Below are positions 1 through 12,483 of a DNA stretch of 64,000 nt, piece after piece; the first letter of the stretch is position 1; the number at the start of each line of letters is the position of its first letter. Below the pieces are notes generated by a model that ran no database searches, was not told the origin of the DNA, and saw only the letters and a list, made by a program, of their open reading frames with translations. This DNA is from Nissolia schottii. Taxonomy: Eukaryota > Streptophyta > Magnoliopsida > Fabales > Fabaceae. Location of the stretch: the NCBI GenBank assembly GCA_003254905.1, contig QANU01065951.1, forward strand, positions 1 to 64,000. Reading direction: 5' to 3'. Position numbers and translations under genes: made by a program.

Positions 1-1556
1 AACCGAGGGCAATCTTGTAATATCTTTGACAAACAGTGTCCAAGGAGAAAAAAATTCTGTTTTGCATCACATACGATAATATAGTGATATACTATCTTGT
101 CTAATTTTATCTTACAATTATTATATTAACTTATTAAGTCTTATGAGACTTGATTAGAAATGATAATATTATTTTTATTATCTTATCTCAAATTTACTTA
201 GATTTTTCCTCCATTTCTTCACTTGTCGGTGAGGAGCGCAATGCATGAGAGAGGAGGCAACGGCAGATTTTACAAGAAGGCGGAGAAATAGCCTCCACGA
301 CTATGACAATGTTACTGATGAAGACTGCAATTCGTGAATCACTTGTCTCCCCAAATCCTCATTTGTTTCTTCCCCTCTTTCTGATGAATTATGCAATTTT
401 CACATTCTTTTTAAATTTCTATTTTGTTGTCCATCAAATGCTTAAGGTAGACAACGGTGTTGTAATTTGGGACTGAATATAGGTTTTTTTTAATTAATTT
501 ATTTTAATTTTTTCAGTTTAATTGTATTAATAGATTATTGTGCATAATTTTTTTATATGATTTTTTCAGATTAACCGTAGCAATAGAGTGTTGTTTGTAG
601 GTATTTTTTGTATACTAGTATTTTTTTTTTCTTCTATAGAACTAATGTTATTCTACACAAACTTATATAATAACATACCAAATGTTGAAGATGACCAAAT
701 CATACAATTACATGTAACATGCCAAATACGGGATTCTATAAAAATTATACAACGTATTTTTTTATACTATATTATCATGCCTTATATTATCGGCTCTAAT
801 ACGATCAAACCTTATTCTATACGATGTATCAAACGAGGTCTTTGCCCCTTGTCCAAATACTATTGATTTTAAACCATCTTTGACATCAAATATAAACATA
901 GAAAGTGTTGTAGTTTGAAAAATGTGTGACACCTCAAAAAATAAAAATACAAAAAATCCTAAATGACCAACAAAAAAACCCTAAACCACCTAGTCTGGAG
1001 TGCTTATGACTTAAGCATAGGCCAGCTAGCTAAGGTGTTTCAATAGACCACTGCTAGATGGCGATGGACCACCGCCGGACAGTGTATGGTTAATGCCAGA
1101 TGGTGAAAAACCATCGCCACGTTGTCCGCTTGACGGTGTTGGGTTAATGCCAGAATGTGACGACCCGTCACCTACATACATTATTTTATCATGGATATTT
1201 TTGTAAAAGTTTATTGTAATACGAGAATGTTATTGAAAATTTAATTTGTAACCAAATACTTTCGCAACATATTTAAAAAAAAAAACATTGCTAAAATTTA
1301 AAAAATTTCCGTCAACCACGCGTTATTTTTGGTAATGCAAGGATCTCAATTTAGTTCAGTCTACTGCATCATTCTCTGAAATCAGCTGGGTTTGGCTGGA
1401 CTAACACATTGTTAGCCTGCTTCTGGCCCATCCAAACCCGAAAAAAAAAAAAAAAGACCTTAAAACTCAGCGCTTGCATATTCCGACGGCCACGGCGAAG
1501 AGCACCTCCCTAACATTGCTATCCCTCCTCTAAAACCCCCATCGCAACTACGAAAT
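1..1556. other. Intergenic DNA upstream of PARN
   Basis: AT-rich sequence with no credible exon on either strand; the 92-codon open frame at 588-866 has no recognisable domain and lies in low-complexity DNA. Positions about 925-1180 (a GTGTGACACC start and a GACTTAAGC...GCTAGCTA...GGTGTT motif) resemble the LTR-type fragments at 8623-8830 and 16230-16372, so they are probably decayed retrotransposon. The PARN promoter should lie in the last 200-300 bases; I see no strong TATA box. Confidence 0.5.
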
Positions 1557-1580
1557 ATGCACATGCATCCCGCACAATGA
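1557..1580 (+). promoter_or_regulatory. Short uORF overlapping the PARN start codon
   Basis: An ATG at 1557 opens a 7-codon reading frame (MHMHPAQ) that ends in TGA at 1578-1580. The stop overlaps the main PARN ATG (1577-1579) as ATGA. A second in-frame ATG is at 1563. If transcription starts upstream of 1557, ribosomes would translate this peptide first and could reinitiate at the overlapping start, which would lower PARN output. The arrangement is seen directly; the regulatory role is inference. Confidence 0.45.
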
Positions 1581-4500
1581 AGAGCGCAACACACAAATTC
1601 GCGCTGTCACGTGCGCTGTCACGTGCCCTGACCACCTCCGCCACTACCATAACCGCTGGTGCCACCGCCACAGCCTCGCAATCTGGATCGGCGTTCCCTC
1701 TGAAGACGGTGACCACCGCCAACTTCGAGTCCTCCCTGTCGGAGCTCCGGCACCATGTCCGAGCCTCCCACTTCGTGGCCATCGACCTGGAGATGACCGG
1801 CGTCACCAGCGCACCGTGGCGGGAGTCGTTTGAGTTCGACAGGTCCGATGTCCGGTACCTGAAGGTTAGGGACTCGGCGCACAAGTTCGCCGTCGTCCAA
1901 TTCGGCGTCTGCCCCTTCCGATGGGATCCTTCCAACCACTCCTTCGTCGCTTATCCGTATGTTGTTTCTCCCTCACTCTTTTCCTTTTTGATTTTTTTTT
2001 CCCTCAATCACCAGTGTGTCTCATATAGCCGTTCATCTAGTTTGGTGAGAACCGGGGCAGTTTAACATTTTTTTATTTACTAAACTCGAACTCGAAAGCG
2101 ATTGAAGCAAATCCAATTGTTTGATTGCGAGGGGAGAAAAAGAAAAGAAAAGAAGAGCGCAAATATTCGTTCTAGGAGTAAACCTTCATTTTAGTCCTTG
2201 CAGTTGGCAACACTGATCATATTAACGAGTGCATTTCCATAACATGAAACTAATACGATCAATGCTCTCGAGGAACCAAAGTGAAGGTTCACTCTCTGTT
2301 TTAGTCCTTAAGTTGTATGTTTGCTTCACTTTACTTCTTGAAATTAAGAAATTAACTATTTTGTCATTAAGTTGCAAAGCAAAACGTGATTCACATTAGT
2401 CATGACTCACGAATGTTAACTTTAGGGACTAATGTCAGTCTCGTTCTTCAACTTCAAGGACTAAAGAGTTAGTTTTTTAAATTTAGGGACTAAAATGAAG
2501 TGGGTACACTGCTTCTGAGACTAAAATGAACATTTACTCAAGAAAAAAGAGAGTGGATTGGTAACTTAGTCTTGCAATTATTTAGTCCTTGAGTTTATTT
2601 TATTTTTATAAAATGAGAATTTAATGAACAAGGGGAGAAGAATAATACAAAGAGAGTGGAGGCAAGAGATTTATAATAAAAAAGAACTAGATAAAGAAGA
2701 CATCAAAAGAGCAAAACTTTTCATTCTCTAATCATTTCTAAAAGGGGAACCCCTTTAAAAAGATCATGCACTTTGCACCAAGTAGAATTCAATCGCCTAA
2801 TTATACCCCAGAAGACCCGCTTGCCTGAATGTTCGCCATTAAAGATATGAGAGTTAGCTCTAGTCAAATATACCGAACAGTGGCATAGACTGTACACTGC
2901 CACTAAGACTTGGCTTCCTTTCTCCTCCCAAAGCCAGCAAACTTGGTCAACAAAAACTGATCCGAAGTTCTATGAAACCTAACTCGCACCAAAAATACCA
3001 AACAAAGTATTTAATGAACTTGCAGAGAATAGAATGAGTAGCTTTAGAAGTTGTTTTAGCATCTGATCATCCTTGTCAAGGCCATACTAACTTTGGATAG
3101 GTTGATGTCACAATGAATGTGGCTCAAGAGGAAAGCGCCATTGCCGTTGTCAAAGCAATATTTCCGGACACCAAATTTGTGAGACCCAAACCTCTTTCTT
3201 TTTTGGATGGTAATACACCGTTCAACTCACCAAGTGATCACAACTTGCATCCACGCGAAGCATATGACCAAAGAAAATCACTCATAATCTTTTTTCTTTT
3301 CTTTTTTTTTAATAATTTTTTTTAATTTTAATTATTTTTTTATGTTTTTTGTTCTTTCTGCTAAAGATTTCCTTAATCTAATTACTACTGCTGCTGGAAA
3401 TGGATTCATTTTACTCTTCCTTTATTTTCTTCATTCATGTGATGAGTGATCTGCTACTGTTCTGATTTAGACAAATGTTCTTTAACAGGCACAATTTCTA
3501 TGTTTTCCCACGTCAAGAGCTTGAGGGACTAGTTCCTTGTTCTGAATTTCTCTGCCAGACTACTTCAATGGATTTCTTGGCTAAATACCAGTTTGATTTT
3601 AACACATGCATTCACGAAGGTTTCTTTCTTTTCCTTTTATTTCCTGCCATTCCCTTTGATATTAAGCTAATAACTAAATAGCTAATTAATAGAAGAAAGG
3701 AGTTTGTGCGCCAATATCTGACGTAAAAGGTTCCAGTCATAGTTAGATTTTCTTGCATGCTTTAAGTAAGAGCATGGGTGGAATCGGTGAGAGCAACCGT
3801 GCATAACAAACTGCTGACTTAGCAAGTTTGTTATGCGAGCACTACTCAGGGTATAGCAATTCCGCTGTATAGCAGAGAGAATGATGAGAGGTAGGCAGAT
3901 TTTGGGTCAGTCTTGGGAGAGAAGAGCTGCTATAGTGCTCTGGCTGTTGATTCCCTTATACTTCCTTTTGGCCAACTTTCTTAATAATACATTCTCTGCC
4001 ATTCTATTATTTGTCTATTGCTGTATCTTTCACTTTATTTCTTTAAATGGACTGAAATGTTGATGCTTCACTTCTGCATATGCAACTTAGGTACTTGGGT
4101 GGTTCAGTGGAAAAGGGGTGATAAATGAAGGGCTTTAAATACATGCCTTTAAAGGTTATAGGAAATTGGAAACTTTTTGGGACATTGATGATCTTTAACT
4201 ACCAACTGAAACTTCAATCTTTGGGGGTGGGAGGTTTGGTATTGGTTGATTATCCAACAATGTAATTGATTTTTAGAGTAGGCCTTTGGTCTGAATGTAT
4301 GATTCCATCATGACTTCAATGATTTCTGTAGTTTGAGAATTTGCACCCTTGGATAATGTCAGGAATATCTTATTTATCCAGAGAACAAGAAAGGGAAGCA
4401 ATAAGGAGCTTGAATTCTACATATGATAGTGAGTGTAAATTAAAAGATGTTAGAGACATACCATTGGTCAGCATGCCGGACATTTTGTTCACTGATCGAA

Positions 4501-7310
4501 TGAAAAACAATTTCAGTAAATGGCGTGATGGGTTATTACGGGAGCAAAATCAAGAACAGATTCAAGGAATTTCAAAAGACTCAAAACAGCAATTTGAAGT
4601 GATTTTCTTTAAGATGCATCCTGCTCTTAGACTTAGTGGATTCACCTCTCATCAGCTTAAATTGATTCAATTGGTAAAGTTGTTTTATCTTGTACCCTCA
4701 GTTGCTATGTTCACATTTTGCTTATCATGTATTATCTATCAATGTCCTTTGCTGATTATAAGTTGAAAAAATTTCAGGTCATCAGAAATCACTTCAAAGA
4801 TCTGTCTTATGTCAGTGTAAATAGCGAGGCTTCTGGTTTACAACACATGGTTTTATATGCAGACTCAAAGGATGAACTAAACTTACTTCTGGTAATATAT
4901 ATTTTTGAATTTGTGGACCATTCATTTAATTGAGAAGTTACTTAAATCTTGATATTATGTTTTCCTTTTTAAATTGTGATGTGTATTCTACATTGCCAAT
5001 GATTTTTGGGAATCTGCTCTTTCGAAAGTGATGATGAAGGCATTAACTGACTGAATTTTGTTTACCACTGAAAATGAAATTTTTAATCAACTTTGTTTAA
5101 GTTTAGAATCTTTAAATGGCTAAACATGTTCTGGAAACAGAGCTAATCCTAATTTTATTTACAAATGGACACAATTCAAATATTCAAAAGATAATGCAAT
5201 GCTTCTATGCTCTATTAGTATAGAATTTTCCATCTCAGTATAAGCCAAGTACAATGGTGCTGATGGATGTGAAAGCTAAAATAGAAAAGGTTTATGGACA
5301 GCACAGCGCCATATTAAATCCTTATAAAATTTTTATTTAATCTCTTGCAGAAGGAGGTAAAAGATGAAAATCGCAAGGTGGAAGAGAAGAAGATCCAAGA
5401 TGCTGCGGGATTTCGCCATGTTATTGATCTCCTTTCCTCAGAAAAGAAGTTGATTGTTGGTCACAATTGTTTTCTGGGTATCTATGCTATTCTGAATTCT
5501 TACCAAGCTATTTAATTTTATAAGATAATTTATAAGATACTGAGATGATATTATTCCATGATATACAGATATTGCCCATGTCTACAGCAAATTCATTGGT
5601 CCTCTTCCAGGGACGCCTGAAGAGTTTGTCACCTCTATTAACAAGTACTTTCCACACATTGTTGACACCAAAATACTCTTTAACACTAATGATATGCTCC
5701 AAGAAAGGATGAAAAGGTCCAGAAAATCGCTGGCCTCTGCGTTTTCCTTGTTTTGTCCTCAAATTGCTGCAGGTTCCAAAAGCACTGATGTAGGTTCGCA
5801 ATCTCATGTGAAGGTCAATGTTGAAGTTGATGATTCTAGGTTTGTTTCTGAATTCTTTCTAACAAATCCTGAAGTTGTAATGTCTAGTTTTTACCAGTTT
5901 AGTGGTTGTAGAAGATGGAAGTGATTCTTTTCACGTGTATTGAACGGAGCACCAAATCAGTGATTATGACAATGGAGTCTATGTTCAACTATTAGTTTGT
6001 GTGTGATTGTAGTTATATATTTTTGAGTAAATAACCAAATTGGCTCGAACATTTTTATTTTGTTATCAATTTAGTCCTGAATTTTGTTTTTGACATTAAT
6101 TTAGTCTTAATGTTTCAAAATTTGATATCAGTGTAATGGTGGACTAAATTGATGTCAAAGTGAAAATAAAGACTAAATTGATCAATTTTTAGGATCAAAT
6201 TGAGTCAAAATTAAAGTGTTAAGATCAAACTAAGGTTTCATGAATGAATCAATTCCTTTTTTTTCCTTCTGTATTTCCTTTTCTGACATCTGACCCTTGC
6301 AATGTCAAAGTTCATAGATATGCGAGCATGCACATTTCCCTTCTCTTTTGTTGTTTGAAAAAATTGCACGATGGTTGTCACTTTTGCTGTCTACATATTT
6401 GCTTATTGCTTTAGGCAATTCTTCAGAAGTTTCTTTAGATGTATCTTTCATGCCAACATAAGGTCTACATATTTGCAGGTCATCCAGCTGGAACCCTGGA
6501 GGCAAGCATGAAGCTGGATATGATGCTTTCATGACTGGATGCGTCTTTGCCCAGTTATGCAGTGATTTAGGAGTTGATTATAAACTTCATGAATCTTCAC
6601 AACAATTAGCCCTCCATGAGAAACTACAGAAGTATGTTAACCATCTATATCTTAGTTGGATGCATGGTGACATTATTGATCTATGCACTGGGGTTAAGGT
6701 TGCAGATTCTTCACCAAGCTACAGCCTCAAGAGGAGATACCCGAAAATTTTGTTTGAGAATATCGTTATCATTTGGGGTTTTCCTTCTCAGCTGAAGGCA
6801 AATGAAGTGAGAGAGAGTATATCTAAAGCTTTTGGTCCAACTTCTGTAGTTTCTGTCTACCACTTGGATTCAACTGCAGTGTTCGTTCAGTTCAGCAGTA
6901 TGGAACTTGTTTCCGACTTTCTTCTATTGAAGGACACCTTAGAGAGAAGTGATGGTTCACTCTTGGTTTTGCATCCGCTGGCAAAACTCTTGGAAGGTGG
7001 GAATACATGTGCTGCTGATTATGATACTTACAAAGCAATCTGCAGTTCGCCCCTATCGGAAGCTCTGTTTTCTGATCAGGCGAAAGCAATTGGCATAAAG
7101 TGGAAGACCAAATTGGCAGAAAGTAAGGTTGCTTTGGAAAGTGAAGAACGTGAAAATCCCGGTGTTGATGGTAATGTGAATTCAACTGTGAAATTTGTTG
7201 GGAAGACAAAGCCAAACACAATTGATCAGTCAAGAAATGTTCCACCTCGTAGGAAAGTCTCATCATTTGAGATTGAAGATTCTTGCTGTACCGCACAAGC
7301 CAATTTGTGA
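1577..7310 (+). CDS. PARN: Poly(A)-specific ribonuclease PARN (AHG2-type), 7 exons
   Basis: Exons 1577-1956, 3489-3619, 4363-4673, 4778-4891, 5351-5477, 5569-5839 and 6479-7310 all use GT-AG junctions and join in frame to 2166 nt (721 aa plus TGA). The product is a DEDDh 3'-5' exoribonuclease that removes poly(A) tails. Catalytic positions are visible: D70 and E72 in AIDLEMTG, D355 in FLDIAHVY, H454 and D459 in GKHEAGYD. FAVVQFGVCPF is another family motif. A C-terminal RRM-like segment covers about residues 535-600, followed by a polar tail. Plant AHG2 trims mitochondrial mRNA tails and affects ABA and salicylate responses; it is about 690 aa, close to this length. The first 40 residues (MKSATHKFALSRALSRA..., Ser/Thr/Ala/Arg-rich, few acids) look like a mitochondrial transit peptide. 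Start chosen because it opens this presequence. Introns 1 and 6 carry MITE-like repeats. No frameshift or missing key residue. Confidence 0.93.
2176..2539. mobile_element. MITE in PARN intron 1
   Basis: The ends form terminal inverted repeats: the left end begins GAGTAAACCTTCATTTTAGT and the right end reads, inverted, GAGTAAATGTTCATTTTAGT. The 364-base body is non-coding and rich in 'tttagtcc' and 'gggactaaa' motifs typical of dicot MITEs. No exact target duplication is visible, so it is old or its true ends differ slightly. It lies between exons 1 and 2 and does not touch the splice sites. Confidence 0.6.
2712..2960 (-). pseudogene. Possible LINE-derived coding relic in PARN intron 1
   Basis: The minus strand encodes a Trp/Cys-rich stretch (VDQVCWLWEEKG, then YLTRANSHIFNGEHSGKRVF) that resembles the region after reverse transcriptase in plant LINEs, where 'WxxRNxxIFxG' motifs occur. 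It has no start and no upstream RT domain. Resemblance is from memory only and the call is weak; it may be non-coding. Confidence 0.25.
5995..6232. repeat. MITE-like repeat in PARN intron 6
   Basis: AT-rich DNA with repeated 'aatttagtc' and 'gactaaattga' motifs in opposite orientations around a centre near 6125, giving a partial foldback. It begins GAGTAAATAACCAAATTGG, like the start of the MITE at 2176. The ends are not exact. Non-coding. Confidence 0.4.
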
Positions 7311-8339
7311 CTCCCGACTCATGATTTGTACCGCTAGCATGAATACACTATTATATCAAGATAAAATGCTAACGAAGTTATCTATACTAGTCTTTTTGGT
7401 CCTAGATTCCATACTTCGGCGTATGGCAATCAAATAGGACAGCCCAACCCGTTTAGGCCCGACTTGTTGAAATCCGCCGCTTAAATGGGCAAAGCCAATC
7501 CCTTAGCTAGTAAATGAGGCAAGTAATATTTTAGCCTGACTCGTGTCATGCTTGTCTACAATGTCATGCTTGCCTACAGCTAAAACGGGTGAATCCTTTT
7601 TTCTTTCCTTATTAAGAGCCTAAAATAGATATGCATCTTCTCGCATCAATCATCACCATCTCATTGATCTTCTTTGACTCTCATTTTAACTCATTTTTTG
7701 AATTGTTTATTGTTTTTTTCAATGGGATGTTGGGTCATAACAATTTCTTGGTTGAGACATCCCTCCTTCTTAATTAGCTTGCTTTTTGTCCTTATCATTT
7801 TTCTTGGTCTCCTTTTGAAGAATCAAAGCATGGGTAACAAATTTTCTTTTAGAGGGGGTAGACCCTATGAGATGAACTAAAGGTTCAGGCTTGAGGCATG
7901 ATGTATCAAAGGAGTCAAGCAAACAACGGGGCACATAGGCTACAGACTGTTGGCCAAAAATTTTCTGCTTAGGCTCAAATTGGGTGGCAATGGTAATTTA
8001 TTTCTAAGCAGTCGTGAAAGCTAATATAAGGGCTCCAAACAAAGTCTAGATCACTTCCCTAGCTGATGTTTCTCTCGGTTTATTTTCATCAATATTGACT
8101 CGGTTCAAGGTATTGTCTCTCTTTACACTATAACACAGGGACAATTTTTTAGCAAAAAGTGCAAAACAGTTGTGCATTATTCTAATGGTTCTCCTCAAAA
8201 TCTAAATTGCACATCAGTTTTCAGTTCAATAAGGAAACAAAATTACTAGAGAGCCAAGATCACAACTATAGCACTATCATCAACGTCACAACCTTATGCA
8301 AACATCACAAGTCATAGTTCATCATTCATTCAAACACAA
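7311..8339. other. Intergenic DNA downstream of PARN
   Basis: Contains the presumed PARN 3'UTR. The stretch 7435-7560 has 'gcccaacccgtttaggcccgac'-like text found in common plant repeats, similar in style to 53566 onward. No gene is visible; the short open frames here are low complexity. Confidence 0.4.
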
Positions 8340-8830
8340 TTTTTTTTATATAAATAGAAAAGTCTAAATAGAAAAAGAAAAAAACTAAAAAGGAAAATCC
8401 TACCCCCAACTTTATAACTTGCATTGTCCCCAATGCAAGTTGATATTAACCTTCGAGGGTCGAGAACCTCCCATACTGACGTTTAAACGGAGGATAAATC
8501 CGTGGTGATGTGAAGTAGTCCTCATAGGATTAGCGGGGTGGCAATGGTGGAAGCTACTCTTGGAGTCGATTCAAAATGAGACATTTCGTGCGAGATGCAT
8601 TATGTCTCGTGCGAGACACACTGTAACACCCTAGTTTGTTGCTTACGCTTAAGTCGTAAACAATGCTCACTAGGTTGTTATCTGCTGTGGTTGGAATACT
8701 TTTATTCCTATAATGTTTTTGGAAATATCTTTTACTTGAAAATATGGGCCAATTTAAAACTTTTTCCTTTATTTATGAAACATGAAATATGAGCCACGCG
8801 TATGATAAAACATGTATTGCAAGCGAGATA
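8340..8830. mobile_element. Ty3/Athila-type LTR retrotransposon debris
   Basis: Carries a 'tgcattgtccccaatgca' palindrome (8422-8441), repeated 'tctcgtgcgagac' motifs at 8588-8622 that recur at 30770-30860, and a TGTAACACCCTAG sequence at about 8622. The segment 8622-8720 matches the reverse complement of 16230-16372 at many positions (for example GCTCACT.GGTTGTTATCT). No coding domain remains. Confidence 0.45.
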
Positions 8831-10160
8831 AAACCTAAGGGCTTAAACTTTTAATAGGCATAATTTATGTAAGCATGACAACCATGTCAACTTAAAAAAA
8901 ATTATCATTGGAAAAGGTCGTCACTTAAGCGTTTAATTGTATACAAATATTAGTCTTTCACATGTTTGGTGAAGGTATACTCTAAGAAATAAAAAATTAA
9001 TAGTAAAATCTGATATATTGACAAATGTTTTAATGTGCCAGAATTACTAAATGCTTAACTAGAATAGTATTGATTAATATTTTTCAATAATTTATGTTTA
9101 GTAATGATAGAAATGTTTAGGCACAAAATTGTTGTCAAGTATTAATTAATGATTTTAATTGCTATATACTAACAATATAAAGCTTTTTTTCTTTTTTATA
9201 CTGACATCTAAACACATCATTTTGAATGCATGACTTTCATGTAGTAGGTGAGAGTGTAACTATTTTTGTTTATGTGCTAAAATTTAGTTGGATGACAATG
9301 TAAAAAAGCATAAAATTGTTAGTGCATAACAATTAAAATTTAATTTATTTATTTATTAATAAAACAATAAAACATTAATAAAAGAAACATAGAATTTATT
9401 GGGGAAATTAATTTCAGATTCATGTTAGGGAAAATAAATATTTGTATTCTCGGTCATAATAACTATCAAGAATCCTTTTTTCTTTTGACTATGCTTTAAG
9501 ACAACTTTTTCCATATCCATACACCTTGTGAGGTATGTACTTTGACTTGATCTATCTTCACTTATTATAAATGAATTAGATCAGCGTTCACTCAAGTGTC
9601 ATATTCTACTCTTCCCATAAAATATAAACTTCCATAGTATTTATGTGAAAAAGAAGGGGTTGTGTTTTGAAGCAGAGGATATGGAACATGCAAATTCCAT
9701 CCTTCAATATGACGAATCAGCAAAATTAAGTTCTGGTAAACATTCCTATATATATACATATGATTTTTGGGACATTTTTAAATTATATTTTGATCTCTAT
9801 TTTTCTCTTGACTCTCCTTATAACTCTTAAGCTTACCCTGTTTTATTTTTTTCCTGCTAAGAACCTCGCTTGTCCGTTTACCTATATTTTCTTCCATGGC
9901 ATAGTTCTAAAATAAAATCATTTGGTTGAACTGGTTAAGTTCTGAACTGGATCTATTTCTAGTTCAACCATTTTCTATATTTAACTACAATTTAATTTTT
10001 GTTTAACCCCAAATAGAACAAATTAAACCAATTAACCCATGAATTGAGAGTCTCGCCAATTTAATCAGTACTTTATTATTTAAAACATTGCATATATGTG
10101 AATATCAATGTCAGATCCTTTGATACTTTTTTGTTTTTTACCATCTTGTTTTTTATTTTA
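8831..10160. other. AT-rich intergenic DNA, no gene seen
   Basis: No domain, exon chain or RNA gene is recognisable. A 61-codon open frame at 9645-9830 (MKKKGLCFEAEDMEHANSIL...) is not similar to anything I know and is probably chance. Confidence 0.4.
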
Positions 10161-12277
10161 GGCTTAAATGAATTTTTATCACTAATAAATCACAAATTTT
10201 AATTTTACTCTCTAATAAAACAAATTTGGTTGCAGTCCTTATATTTTTTTTTTTTTGTTTTTCTTCCTTGCCATTAGTTTAGTTTGTTAATTGATGACGT
10301 GGCATAGGAATGACAATGCGGCGGGGAGGGCGGGGTTGCGGAATATTTCCCCGTCACCCACCGCATGAGTCAAAATTTGCCTACATCCTCATCCCATATT
10401 GATACTGATACTGTCTTGTGGATATATGGATTACCATGGTTATTCATGGGTATACAATACTTATTAAAAGTTAGAAAAAAAATTATGAAAATTTTTATTT
10501 ATGATAAAAGAAAATCTGTTTGGATTAAAAATCTATGGATTTAATATGTAACAAATAAATATAAAAAAAATAAAAATGCTAAACTCTAATCTATAAAATT
10601 TAACCAAATAGTGGTGACATTCATTAGAAGAATAAAAAGATCTAATGAAAATCAAAGACTAGATATTTGTTAGATAGTTATATTAGTATATGACTATGTA
10701 ACTGCATTTAAGAATACATTATGAAAGCATATAGGTACACACCTCTAGAATATGTAACCACATTATTGCCAAATGAATTAATCAACAAACTCATGATAAT
10801 ATTCCTCAATTCCTAGATATTATCAAGATTATTAAAAAAAAAAACTTTATTTGTATAACTAAAAGTAATATATTATTTTACATATTGGGTACAAGCTGGT
10901 ATGGGGGAAGTAACCCTGTCCCCACCCCATTTGACGAAAGGATATAGAAAATATGCATCCCTATTACTCGCAGGAGAAAAAAGTTCCCGCTCTATCTGCG
11001 GTATTACCCGCAGAGATCGTCGGGTGCAGGTAAAATTGTCAAGCCTAATGTTTCAGTTTATTTGGACACGTCACCCTCTCCACCTTGAGAATTAATGTTC
11101 ATGTGGCAAGTGGAATATGATTTACGCATGCCACATGACCTAACTAACACGTAAAATCCATAAACTGATTCGACCAAATAAGACTCAACCCACCCTAGGC
11201 ATGTACCAAAAATAAAACTTCATCATAGAACCTACCGTTACCATCCCTTCGCCTTGACCCATACCCTCTGCCCTATCCCATTGAAACATACCACCATTAC
11301 CACCACCACCACCTTGTTACACTGTTCCCAATACTTTTTCTCTTCCCCTCTCTCTCTTAGATTGTTTCTCGCCCCTTCCTCCACCTTCTTTGTTTCTATT
11401 GCACTTCCAGTAACCTCCTCATCTCCACATATTCTCGCACCCTCTTCAATTTAGTGACTCTAGATCCTACTCACCTTCTTGTGCTTCTGCTAGGGATTCT
11501 ACCAGCCATGTGGCAACGCCGAGAGGATGGCACAACAATAATGTGTTCCCTCCGTGGCTGCAGCAACGAAGACTTAGTCAGTAGTGTCTCAAACTTGGTA
11601 AGGCTTGGTTGTTATGAGAAGGTAACAATTGAAGACATGGGGGTGCAAAGGAGCTTGGAGTCATAAATCTGCTACTCTCGGTCAAATCTTTAGAGGATAA
11701 GTTTGAGGGAGGTGTGATTGCCGAAGAAGTCTCCAACTTTGCAACACTTCTTATGATTGAAATCAGGGAACGTTTCGAGGTTACTTGAATCTTTGTTTGG
11801 TTTGAGCAATTCTGTAAATAATTAGTTGTTGTTTAGAGAGATTGGCGAGTTTGAAAGAAAAATCAAGAAAGAAAGAAAAGAAGGAAAAGAATGAGATGAT
11901 GGGTAAAACAGAGCTGGTTTTGTTGTTGTTGGTGGAAGTAGTAGTTTCTAGTATGACGGGGGAGAGGTGGGGTAAGGGCATAGGGATGGTGAGGGTATTT
12001 TTTTGGGTAAACACTTAGGGTTGGTTGAGTCTTATTCTAGAAAGTCGCATCGGGTTATGGATTTTGAGTGGATTTGGGTCATGTGGCACATACTAAATGG
12101 ATAATAATAGCCAAGGTGTAGAGCATGGCGTATTCCATTTAACTACAATGTCAACAATTAACAAACAAAATTGACAACAAGGAAGAATAAAAAAATTAAG
12201 CATTGAAACCACATTTTTTACTAGGGCATGAAATCAAAATTGACGATCTATTAGGGGATAAAAACTTATTTAATTCT
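10161..12277. mobile_element. Large TIR element (MULE-like), non-autonomous
   Basis: The left end (TTAAATGAATTTTTATCAC at about 10164) and the inverted right end (TTAAATAAGTTTTTATCCC at about 12275) match. Similarity continues inward: 'gccacatgacc...aaaatccataa...aataagactcaacc' at about 11135-11210 recurs inverted at about 11995-12085. The element is therefore a long imperfect inverted repeat. The left arm is lengthened by a second insertion (10312-11043). The interior has short open frames (11254-11454, 11454-11666) but no transposase. Assignment to the Mutator superfamily is inference from the long arms; no clean 9-bp duplication was found. Its right end lies about 200 bases before the NF-YB ATG. 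Confidence 0.5.
10312..11043. mobile_element. Nested TIR element, GC-rich ends
   Basis: Begins near ATGACAATGCGGCGGGGAGG and ends near ...GTGCAGGTAAAATTGTCAAG, so the termini share an inverted TGACAAT. Sub-terminal text is rich in 'ccccgtcacccaccgcatg' and 'ccctgtccccacccc', as in a common dicot hAT-like repeat. No transposase is present. It interrupts the left arm of the larger element, and the missing match in the other arm supports insertion. Confidence 0.45.
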
Positions 12278-12483
12278 TTACTTTAAGTTTTTTTGTGCCT
12301 ATACAAATATGATGTGAGTATTGTATTGAAATAATATTTTAACGTTAAGCATTGTTCAACAAAATTCACTTTGTTTTGATATTTTTCTAAAATTAAAATT
12401 CTAAATAATTTTGGCCTTTCTTTATTTCTTTGTTCAATTTTTTTTATATTATCTTGAATATTTTGATTTCTAACTTTGAGAAG

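Noticed and set aside
1519..1939. Long minus-strand open frames opposite PARN exon 1 (1519-1935 and 1619-1939)
   Set aside because: They mirror a GC-rich coding exon whose plus-strand product is clearly PARN; no domain on the minus strand.
4090..4125. 'gggtggttcagtggaaaagggg' as a possible tRNA fragment
   Set aside because: No acceptor stem, anticodon arm or T-loop (GGTTCGAATCC) in the following 80 bases.
6892..7296. 134-codon minus-strand open frame opposite PARN exon 7
   Set aside because: Antisense shadow of a well supported coding exon.
11254..11666. Possible gene inside the 10161-12277 element
   Set aside because: Two short frames, low complexity at the start, no domain, no splice model; treated as transposon interior.
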